Shown: positions 1 to 6,383 of the stretch, in pieces
How positions within the stretch are numbered: position 1 is the stretch's first letter
Layout of the letters: every line of letters begins with the position of its first letter
DNA from: an uncultured Coriobacteriaceae bacterium
GTDB taxonomy: Bacteria; Actinomycetota; Coriobacteriia; Coriobacteriales; Atopobiaceae
Assembly: GCA_900551595.1 (NCBI GenBank)
Contig: URWR01000100.1
Coordinates: 1-6,383, forward strand
Direction of reading: 5' to 3'
Length of the DNA stretch: 6,383 nt
Program-made: the position numbers and the translations under genes
Notes under the pieces: model-generated
The model's input: the letters and a program-made list of their open reading frames with translations, nothing else
Told to the model about the DNA's origin: nothing
The model's database searches: none

Positions 1-3000
1 CACATCGGTATCAAAACCTGAACCCGCCACATCACCAAACATGTCAAACAACGAGCTCTGACCAGCCGCCTTATCACGCTGGCGCTTTGCGGCAGTCTCA
101 ATAATGTTCTCGGGGTTGTCCTTGTCGATAAAGTGCATGCACTGCATGCGGGTATACCCCGTCGAATCAAAGGCTCCTGCTTTGATAAGCGCTTCTACTA
201 CACGGCGATTAGCTTGAGAAGCATCGACTCGCTCGACAAAATCATGGAGGTTCTTGAAGGGTCCACCCTCTTCACGCTCAGCAATAATGGCGTCAGAAAC
301 ACCTTCACCCACGCCGCGAATGCCTGCAAAACCAAAGCGAATACCATCCTTGGTTGCCGTAAAGTCACGACCAGACTCGTTAATGTCAGGGGGCAAAATA
401 TCAATGCCTTCATGGCGGCACGCATTGACGTAGTGAACGATTTTATCGGTCTTACCCATGTAAGACGTAAGCACCGAGGCCATATATTCGCGAGGATAAT
501 ACGCTTTAAGCCATGCCGTCTGCATAACGAGAATGGCGTATCCTGCCGAGTGGCTCTTGTTAAATGCGTAGGATGCAAACTCGAGAACGTCATCCCAAAT
601 GCGCTGTGCTGTTTCACGCTCATAGCCATTTGCAACAGCACCATTCATCCAGTGGTCATAGGTGGTTTCGTCTTTACCGTCATCCCAGTGGAAGATCGTG
701 GAGGTAAGAAGTTTAATCTTCTTCTTCGCCACCGGCTTACGAATACGTGAGTCTGATTCACCTGCAGAAAAGCCACTCATGCGCACCGAGATCTGCATAA
801 CCTGCTCTTGGTACACGATCGTGCCGTAGGTTTCGTCCAGAATCTCGGAGAGACGATCGTCGTAAAACACAATCGGCTCTTTGCCGTTCATACGGTTGAT
901 ATAGCTGGTAACCATACCAGCGCCCAAAGGACCAGGACGATAAAGAGCAATAAGAGCTACTACCTGACGGTATTCTTTTGGCTGCATACTCTTAATAGTT
1001 GCCGTCATGCCGCCCGACTCGATTTGGAATACGCCGGCAGTATGGCCGCGACCCATAAGTTCAAAAATCTTCGGGTCGTCAAACGGAATCTTATCGACAT
1101 CAATATCTATTGACGTAGCACCTGGCCGCAAGGTTGCACGCACAGCTTCGGGAGCTGCAGCAACATCGGCGGGTGTTGCATAATTCTCTCGAATGTTGCG
1201 CAGAGCTTTTGAAATAACGGTAAGGGTACGCAGACCCAAGAAGTCCATTTTAAGAAGACCCATGTCAGCAACGGAATGGCCTTCATATTGGGTAATTTCT
1301 ACGCCACCTTTGGTGTCAAGCTTAGTGGGCACATGGTCGTTAACGGGTGTGGGCGTAATAAGAACGGCGCACGCGTGCACGCCCTCACCGCGTGTAAGGC
1401 CTTCAATGGAAAGCGCTGCATCGATAATGCGACGATGGTCAGGCTCTTTTTCGTAGGTCTCCGCAAACTCCGGGCTGAACATATCTTCTTTGCCCGGCGT
1501 TTTATGCAGGGTTGGCCCAAGCGCTGCTTTCGGATCGTTGGAAACCATCTTAGAAAGGCGCTGGCCCATGTACACGGGATATCCCAGTACACGCGCGGCA
1601 TCGTTGATGGCCTGCTTTGCCTTGATAGTGGAGTAGGTAATGACGTGACAAACACGCTCGGGACCATACAGCTCGCGTACGTGCTGCACGACCTCGAGAC
1701 GACGTTCATCGTCGAAGTCCATATCGATATCGGGCATCTCCGAACGCTGCGGAGACAAGAAGCGTTCGAACATCAAGCCATTTTCAAGCGGGTCAAACGT
1801 CGTAATGTTCATCGCATATGCAACGATAGCGCCAGCAGCAGAACCACGGCCCGGTCCTACGCCAATGCCGTTATCTTTTGCCCACTGTACATATTCCTGA
1901 ACGATGAGGAAGTAATCGGCAAAGCCCTTCTCGCAGATAACTTTGTACTCGTACTCAAAGCGCTCAGAAACGTTGACACCACCGATAGTACGCTCTCGCC
2001 AGTCGGGCCCATAGCGACGCGCAAGGCCCTTTTCGCACTCCTTGCGGAAGCGCATTTCAGAGGTTTCGCCCTCGTCAAGCAACGGGAATTTGGGCAAGTA
2101 CATCTGAGACCAGTCGAGCTCAAACTCGCACTTCTTAGCAATCTCAAGCGTGTTGTCGCATGCCTCAGGACACCAATCAAACAGCTCACGCATTTCAGCT
2201 TCGGTTTTCATGTAGAACTCCGAGCCTGTCATACGTTTGCGATTCTCATCATCAATGTGTGAGGCTGTGCCAATACAGCTCACCAAGTCCTGAGTAGCAG
2301 CATCTTCACGTGTGAGATAGTGAATATCGTTGGTTGCCACCACTTTGATTCCGAGTTTGCTGGCAAGCTTTACCAAATACTCAGAGAGCGAACGATCGCT
2401 CCAACCGTTCCACTCAGGCGGCTGCAGGCCGTGATCCTGAATCTCAATATAGAAATCGTCCCCAAAAATCTCTTGGAAGGTGCGAGCCCATTTCTCAGCT
2501 TCTTCAGGATTGCCATTGCGAATATTCCACGGAATAATGCCCTGAACACATGCGCTCTGGCAGATAAGACCCTCATGGTACTCACGCAACATATCGAGCG
2601 TGGTACGCGGACGATAGTAAAACTCTTCGTTTGCAGCCTTCGACATCATCTTCATGAGATTGACGTAGCCCGTCTCATTCTTGGCAAGCAAAATGAGATG
2701 GAACCTCAGCTGCGGAGATTTCTTTTCGTGGTATTCATCCGTAATGAAATAGGTCTCGCAGCCGAAAATTGGTTTAATCAACGGCTCAGGACGGCACGCA
2801 TCTACATCGCTCAGATCATGATTTTGATTCCACGCTGCAACATCGCGTTCCCATTGTGCATGTGCACGATCATGAATTGGAGCATCCTCAGCATCAGGGG
2901 ATGGCTCCTCAAGCTCCCAGCCCTTCTGAAAACACTCACGATCGTGTCGCCACTGCTTTGCATCGGCAGCGCCATCGTTGTATTTGCGACATTCGAGGTC

Positions 3001-3150
3001 AAAGTTAGGAATGCCAAACAAATAGCCATGATCGGTAAGTGCAATAGCTGGCATGTTCTCATCAACAGCGCGTTTGACCATATCAGGAATACGCGTTGCC
3101 GCATCGAGTACCGAGAAATCCGAGTGGTTATGTAGATGTACGAAGGCCAT
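1..3150 (-). CDS. dnaE: DNA polymerase III alpha subunit (replicative polymerase), C-terminus beyond the window
   Basis: DnaE is the catalytic subunit of the replicative DNA polymerase. The frame is open from ATG at 3150 to the left edge (1050 codons); family members are usually about 1,150-1,200 residues, so roughly 100-150 C-terminal residues are missing. The N-terminus MAFVHLHNHSDFSVLD is the family's classic start, and a Shine-Dalgarno sequence precedes it. The PHP domain (about 4-290) has all nine metal-ligand positions: H7, H9, D16, H41, E132, H151, C201, D275 and H277. The palm carries PDIDMDF with catalytic D476 and D478, and the third Asp is D636 in KMDFLGLRTLT. Fingers motifs include ALYRPGPL (735-742) and YAFNKSHSAGYA (861-872). 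A helix-hairpin-helix lies near 936-985 and a beta-clamp-type motif QSSLF at 1031-1035. Odd features are an acidic insertion of about 66 residues inside PHP (58-124) and extra residues in the fingers (about 801-840). The intact PHP ligands fit the DnaE1 type that proofreads with its own PHP exonuclease, as known for Mycobacterium tuberculosis; activity here is inferred. The identity is very secure. Confidence 0.98.
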   Translation of the reverse strand, partial: MAFVHLHNHSDFSVLDAATRIPDMVKRAVDENMPAIALTDHGYLFGIPNFDLECRKYNDGAADAKQWRHDRECFQKGWELEEPSPDAEDAPIHDRAHAQWERDVAAWNQNHDLSDVDACRPEPLIKPIFGCETYFITDEYHEKKSPQLRFHLILLAKNETGYVNLMKMMSKAANEEFYYRPRTTLDMLREYHEGLICQSACVQGIIPWNIRNGNPEEAEKWARTFQEIFGDDFYIEIQDHGLQPPEWNGWSDRSLSEYLVKLASKLGIKVVATNDIHYLTREDAATQDLVSCIGTASHIDDENRKRMTGSEFYMKTEAEMRELFDWCPEACDNTLEIAKKCEFELDWSQMYLPKFPLLDEGETSEMRFRKECEKGLARRYGPDWRERTIGGVNVSERFEYEYKVICEKGFADYFLIVQEYVQWAKDNGIGVGPGRGSAAGAIVAYAMNITTFDPLENGLMFERFLSPQRSEMPDIDMDFDDERRLEVVQHVRELYGPERVCHVITYSTIKAKQAINDAARVLGYPVYMGQRLSKMVSNDPKAALGPTLHKTPGKEDMFSPEFAETYEKEPDHRRIIDAALSIEGLTRGEGVHACAVLITPTPVNDHVPTKLDTKGGVEITQYEGHSVADMGLLKMDFLGLRTLTVISKALRNIRENYATPADVAAAPEAVRATLRPGATSIDIDVDKIPFDDPKIFELMGRGHTAGVFQIESGGMTATIKSMQPKEYRQVVALIALYRPGPLGAGMVTSYINRMNGKEPIVFYDDRLSEILDETYGTIVYQEQVMQISVRMSGFSAGESDSRIRKPVAKKKIKLLTSTIFHWDDGKDETTYDHWMNGAVANGYERETAQRIWDDVLEFASYAFNKSHSAGYAILVMQTAWLKAYYPREYMASVLTSYMGKTDKIVHYVNACRHEGIDILPPDINESGRDFTATKDGIRFGFAGIRGVGEGVSDAIIAEREEGGPFKNLHDFVERVDASQANRRVVEALIKAGAFDSTGYTRMQCMHFIDKDNPENIIETAAKRQRDKAAGQSSLFDMFGDVAGSGFDTDV

Positions 3151-3159
3151 ACGATAAAT

Positions 3160-3163
3160 CTCC
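3160..3163 (-). promoter_or_regulatory. Ribosome binding site of dnaE
   Basis: GGAG (followed by A) lies 9 bases upstream of ATG 3150 on the minus strand, within the normal Shine-Dalgarno distance. It supports this ATG as the real start, together with the conserved FVHLHNHS start of the PHP domain. A second purine patch, AGG at 3170-3168, lies farther upstream and is less well placed. Confidence 0.75.
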
Positions 3164-3198
3164 GTTACCTCGTAGAACAGTTCTTAAAACCATACGAT

Positions 3199-3217
3199 GC
3201 TATCGCTTGAGGATAGC
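3199..3217 (-). other. Short hairpin between addA and dnaE
   Basis: On the minus strand GCTATC (3217-3212) and GATAGC (3204-3199) form a perfect 6-base-pair stem with a 7-base loop, starting 7 bases after the addA stop codon. The only T-run nearby (TTTT, 3189-3186) begins 9 bases past the stem, so this is not a textbook intrinsic terminator. It could be a weak attenuator or a processing site between two co-transcribed genes, or a chance repeat. Confidence 0.35.
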
Positions 3218-3224
3218 CGAAGGC

Positions 3225-6200
3225 TCATGCGTCAAACGAATATCGAACAACGAGTGGCTGGGTAGCGTCAAGTTCATCCGCACGTTCCACACACACAAAC
3301 GCTGCCTCCACATGGCTATAGCCCTTTTGCAAGAGCACCTGTGCATAAAACTCCGCCTGCATAGCATGGCGTTTTTGCACCTCAGAGGTGGTAAGACAAG
3401 CATCGCCTGTCTTGTAGTCAACCACCAAAGCGCAAGAAGTATCCGGATTTGTACAAAGCAGGTCGATTGCTCCTTCAAGATACTTACCATAGGGAGACGA
3501 CACGCGTAAGAAGAAAGGAACCTCTGCACGCACTTGTGGCCATGACAGAGCTTCTGCCCTTAGAGAAGAGCTCTCCCAGCGCTGTAAAGCTGCCCGTAGG
3601 CGCTCTGCTGCTCGCTTAGAAAGATTCCATCTACGAATCTGCGAGACAATGCGCTGCTCGTTAACGTGCCCACCGCTTTCCACCATAGCTTGAGCCAGCT
3701 CATGAAAGGCAGATCCCAAGTTAGTTGCACGATCTTCATCAGCAGCTTCGGCAGCATCCATATCATCGGGACGCTGACTGCTCTGTGCAGCAGACCTGGA
3801 ACTTATCGGTTGGGGTTCAAGTGCAGCGTGCACACTTGAGTAACTGAAAACACCTTCTCGCATACGCCATGGATGAGCAGGCTGCAAGGGCATATCCATC
3901 TCATACAGAGCACACGTAAGAGCTGCCTCGTTATTGTCCTGAACCGAGGAGCCCGTGCGAACAATTGCCTCAATGTCTTCGGGTAGCGTTCCATCAAGCT
4001 CAGCAAAACTATCTGCTGAATCTGCCACAAGATGTGTATCACCCTTTGGACCCTCTGAACGAACTACCACACACCGCAAGCGTGCAGGTTCGCTACCACC
4101 ATACGCAACTTCACGCACACCAGGCTGTTCTTCCCACTGGCCATCACATAAGGCATCGAGAACATCCGATGCGAGAGGCAAAGAAACCCCTCGAGAACTT
4201 GAAGCACCCGCAACACCTAAGACCAGCGCTTCTCGGGCACGGGTGAGGGCAACATATAAAAGACGTGCACTTTCCTGTGCCTCGCCCTCTTTGTCGTCAT
4301 TCTGGGCAGCCAGATATTTCACCGTAAGCGGTAAGGCAAGTGACCGATCGGCGCTTTCTTCAAATGCCTCAGGGTCTATCTCAAGCTTGGAGGAAAGCTC
4401 GCGCGGACGCAGAATAAATTCATGCGATTGATTATTAAAAGCTATCTGACGTTCTGGTCGAGGAGCACCCCAACATTCCGACACCGCACAGACATTAAAC
4501 TCCAAACCTTTGGAAGCATGGATCGTCATAACGCGCACCGTGCCAGCGCCCTCTCCCCCTTCATCACCCGCCAAAGAAGCAGGAGGAACCTTGGTTGCCT
4601 CGAGCCACCGATCAAATTCTGTGGCAGCCCGAGCAGGTCCTAAGCCCATCTCAAGCGTGAGGGCGCGCACGTATCGAATAGCAGCTAATACATTTGCCGC
4701 ACGCGCCCTCCCTTCAGTTCCAGCAGCCTCCAAACGAGAAAGCCAACCAGAATTAAGCACAATATCTAAGAGCACATCGGCAACCGGATGTGAGCGAACA
4801 TCTTGCAATGCTTGAGTGAGAACTTCATGCGCTCGCACAAGACGCTTGGATGGCGTGTGATTATGGAAGAAACTCATCTCTTCCATACCGCGGTCGATAG
4901 GCCGTTTAGCAGGTGCATCAACCGTATCTTGTTCTTTGGTTCCCAACTCACAGAAGTCCTCTGCATCAAGACAAAAGACTTCACTTGCAAGTGAAGGAAA
5001 AAGACCTGACTGCGTATCAGAAGGATTTGCAAGTGCATGCAGCAGTGCTTGTATAACCTTTACTTCAGGAGCGCGCGTAAAGGTAGAACCACCAGTTACC
5101 ACACACTCCATACCACGTGAACGGATGGCATCGATATAGAGATCTGCGTTGGTGGTAACGCCGAGCAAAAGCGCCATATTTCCTGGCCGTTCACCCGCAT
5201 CGCGCAACTTCGCAAGCGCATCAGCTATTTGAGCCGCCAATACTGCTGTTTGCTGGCGACGAGGCAAGCCAGATACCCCTGGACCACCACATACTTCTAC
5301 TTGAATACGCGGCAGCGATGGCGCGCGGTATGCATCTTTACGCGCTGGATTGGCATCGAGATGCATAAATCCCTCAAGCAAAGGATTGGTTTTGCCGCCG
5401 CAGACCCGTTCAACAAAAGCCAACACATCAGCATGGCTTCGGTAGTTCACATCCAGACGAACATGCCCTTCTTCATGAATCTGCCTGCCATGAGAGCGAA
5501 ACACCTCTACATCCGCACCGCGAAAACGATAGATTGACTGCTGTGCGTCACCTACGGTACAAAGATGAGCAGCATCTTTACCCGCAAGCAGAGAGATAAG
5601 CCCCAGCTGCATCTCGTCGGTATCCTGAAACTCATCGACCATCACAAGACGAAAACGTCCCGCAAGCGCCTGCTGAATATCGCTATTTTCTCGAACCGCT
5701 TTATATGCCAGACGCACCAAGTCGTTATTGTTGAGCCAGCCACCAGCATGTTTGAGCTCTTTGTAACGTTTATCAAGATGCTGCGCAAGCTCAAGAACGG
5801 CATTACCAAAAGGAGCAGCTTGCGCAAACGAAGCTTCTGCACAGACAAGAGCAAGGCTCTGTTTTGCCGCACGCACCTGTTCTTTTATAGCCCCCGCCGC
5901 ATTGGGAAGCTTTAGAGAGGTTAGTACATCGAGAAGATCTTGGGGATTATGCACAAAGGCACGGATATTGTTTTTGACACTTCGCACAACTTCAAGGGCC
6001 GGCACTACTTTGGCAGACGCTGCCTGGGTGAGCTTTTGTGCTCCAAGCTCTTCCATGCAAAACCCAAGGTCGTGAATGCATTCAAGCAGCACCGATTCAT
6101 GAGCCTGGGCAGGAGTGACGTCGGCCAAACCCTCTGGAAGCGTATCGGCAATATGCACCAGTTTTTGAGCAAGGCCCATAGCCCCACTATAGGAACCGCC

Positions 6201-6326
6201 TTGCGTACGAATACCGAGCTCAAACTCGTCAAAGAGCGGGCGGAACGACGGATCGGTACGAACCTCACGCATAACCTCATCAAGAGCCTGATCAAACAAA
6301 GCCTCTTGTCTATGAGAAGAAAGCAC
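3225..6326 (-). CDS. addA: AddA/RecB-type UvrD-family helicase-nuclease, N-terminal part missing
   Basis: This is the large subunit type of the AddAB/RecBCD class: an ATP-driven 3'-5' helicase fused to a nuclease that processes double-strand breaks for recombination. In the 1033-residue frame, helicase motif II is DEFQDTD (231-237), motif III TVGDAQQSIYRFRG (257-270), motif IV NYRS (294-297), motif V TIHASKGLEF (601-610) and motif VI LLYVALTRARE (689-699). A low-complexity linker (about 838-868) leads to a RecB-family nuclease domain (about 868-1005) with H875, D955 in EGAIDLL, D970 and K972 in VDYKTG, and Q990/Y994. All nuclease residues are present, so cutting activity is expected. Walker A (motif I) is absent. 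In AddA proteins motif II lies about 240 residues after a segment like the one that opens this frame, so roughly 150 N-terminal residues are missing. The first possible start is GTG 6326, which has no well-placed ribosome site and has an in-frame TGA at 6339-6341. It may be a frameshifted or split gene, or an assembly error. AddA is preferred to RecB because of KGLEF in motif V, but this is not proven. It ends in TGA, 74 bases before dnaE. Confidence 0.85.
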   Translation of the reverse strand: MLSSHRQEALFDQALDEVMREVRTDPSFRPLFDEFELGIRTQGGSYSGAMGLAQKLVHIADTLPEGLADVTPAQAHESVLLECIHDLGFCMEELGAQKLTQAASAKVVPALEVVRSVKNNIRAFVHNPQDLLDVLTSLKLPNAAGAIKEQVRAAKQSLALVCAEASFAQAAPFGNAVLELAQHLDKRYKELKHAGGWLNNNDLVRLAYKAVRENSDIQQALAGRFRLVMVDEFQDTDEMQLGLISLLAGKDAAHLCTVGDAQQSIYRFRGADVEVFRSHGRQIHEEGHVRLDVNYRSHADVLAFVERVCGGKTNPLLEGFMHLDANPARKDAYRAPSLPRIQVEVCGGPGVSGLPRRQQTAVLAAQIADALAKLRDAGERPGNMALLLGVTTNADLYIDAIRSRGMECVVTGGSTFTRAPEVKVIQALLHALANPSDTQSGLFPSLASEVFCLDAEDFCELGTKEQDTVDAPAKRPIDRGMEEMSFFHNHTPSKRLVRAHEVLTQALQDVRSHPVADVLLDIVLNSGWLSRLEAAGTEGRARAANVLAAIRYVRALTLEMGLGPARAATEFDRWLEATKVPPASLAGDEGGEGAGTVRVMTIHASKGLEFNVCAVSECWGAPRPERQIAFNNQSHEFILRPRELSSKLEIDPEAFEESADRSLALPLTVKYLAAQNDDKEGEAQESARLLYVALTRAREALVLGVAGASSSRGVSLPLASDVLDALCDGQWEEQPGVREVAYGGSEPARLRCVVVRSEGPKGDTHLVADSADSFAELDGTLPEDIEAIVRTGSSVQDNNEAALTCALYEMDMPLQPAHPWRMREGVFSYSSVHAALEPQPISSRSAAQSSQRPDDMDAAEAADEDRATNLGSAFHELAQAMVESGGHVNEQRIVSQIRRWNLSKRAAERLRAALQRWESSSLRAEALSWPQVRAEVPFFLRVSSPYGKYLEGAIDLLCTNPDTSCALVVDYKTGDACLTTSEVQKRHAMQAEFYAQVLLQKGYSHVEAAFVCVERADELDATQPLVVRYSFDA
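4979..4996. repeat. 18-bp perfect palindrome inside addA
   Basis: The sequence CTTCACTTGCAAGTGAAG equals its own reverse complement over all 18 bases, with no spacer. It lies in the addA coding frame over residues 444-450 (SLASE), between helicase motifs IV and V. Symmetry breaks at the next base on each side. It has the form of a dimeric-protein operator, but its position deep inside a gene gives no regulatory context. A chance origin remains possible. Confidence 0.6.
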
Positions 6327-6383
6327 TTCCCCAATAGTTCACGCCTCCATCGCCCTTCTCCAAGTCCTGCGACGCGCTGGTGT
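6327..6383 (-). other. Unassigned edge segment upstream of the addA frame
   Basis: In the addA frame this stretch reads 14 codons rich in Arg and then TGA (6341-6339), followed by four sense codons before GTG 6326. A second frame (from 6381) is open to TAG at 6312-6310 and gives 23 residues of plausible composition ending in YWGSAFFS; it could be the tail of an upstream gene that overlaps the addA frame. The third frame (from 6382) stays open into the addA region but becomes a shadow there. None of the three matches the residues that normally precede this part of AddA. A GGAGG at 6348-6344 sits 17 bases before GTG 6326, which is too far for a normal start, and 8 bases before an in-frame ATT at 6335. 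The segment is too short to decide what it encodes. Confidence 0.4.

Noticed and set aside
137..153. Clustered GCATGC repeats
   Set aside because: GTGCATGCAC followed by another GCATGC arises from the codons of a Met/Cys/His-rich DnaE stretch (RMQCMH). It is short and has no regulatory context.
133..750. Plus-strand open frame of 205 codons
   Set aside because: It is antisense to the DnaE fingers and helix-hairpin-helix region, and has no family features.
1276..2262. Plus-strand open frame of 328 codons
   Set aside because: It lies antisense to conserved DnaE palm and thumb coding sequence, has no recognisable domain or ribosome site, and its residues mirror the dnaE codons.
2320..3135. Plus-strand open frame of 271 codons
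   Set aside because: It is the antisense shadow of the DnaE PHP domain, whose ligands are all conserved in the minus-strand frame. No independent evidence supports a gene.
3184..3217. Possible promoter for dnaE in the 74-base gap
   Set aside because: TATGGT (3194-3189) is a fair -10, but nothing close to TTGACA lies 16-18 bases upstream, so no promoter is called.
3955..4431. Plus-strand Ser/Arg-rich frame of 158 codons
   Set aside because: It is a low-complexity antisense reading of addA. The minus-strand frame here carries helicase motifs V and VI.
6339..6341. Reassigned or read-through TGA codon upstream of addA
   Set aside because: TGA is used as the addA stop at 3225-3227 and TGG encodes Trp in both genes, so a variant code is unlikely. 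The residues before the TGA are not AddA-like.
6327..6382. Frameshift joining the frame starting at 6382 (VAGLGEG) to the addA frame
   Set aside because: The residues faintly resemble the AGxDPxF that often precedes this part of AddA, but the spacing is about seven residues too long and the following residues do not fit, so it cannot be claimed.

Overview
The window looks like ordinary bacterial chromosome. Every recognisable gene lies on the minus strand. Reading in the direction of transcription (right to left) there are three parts: a 57-base edge segment that is hard to assign; a long RecB/AddA-type helicase-nuclease gene (3225-6326); and, after a 74-base gap, the DNA polymerase III alpha subunit gene dnaE (from 3150 to the left edge, 1050 codons present, C-terminus outside the window). 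The long plus-strand open frames are antisense shadows of these two genes. There are no RNA genes, insertion sequences, CRISPR arrays or phage genes, and no gene-free stretch longer than 300 bases.

Organism: base composition is balanced (about half G+C by eye) and the genetic code is the standard bacterial one, with TGG for Trp and TGA as a stop. DnaE keeps all nine PHP-domain metal ligands, as in actinobacterial and thermophile DnaE1 proteins and unlike E. coli. Together with an AddA-type nuclease next door, this suggests an actinobacterium-like lineage, perhaps Coriobacteriia (Atopobiaceae-like). That placement is inference and no search was run.

How the genes fit together: AddA-type enzymes resect double-strand breaks for RecA loading, and DnaE carries out the replicative and repair synthesis. 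The close same-strand spacing suggests co-transcription.

Points worth a second look: (1) the helicase-nuclease frame begins in the middle of the family alignment, without Walker A, and has an in-frame TGA 12 bases upstream of its first start codon, so it looks split, frameshifted or misassembled at the window edge; (2) DnaE carries an acidic, Trp-containing insertion of about 66 residues inside an apparently active PHP domain; (3) DnaE has a second, smaller insertion and an altered conserved motif in the fingers; (4) an 18-bp perfect palindrome lies inside the addA coding sequence. I see no sign of a previously undescribed system.
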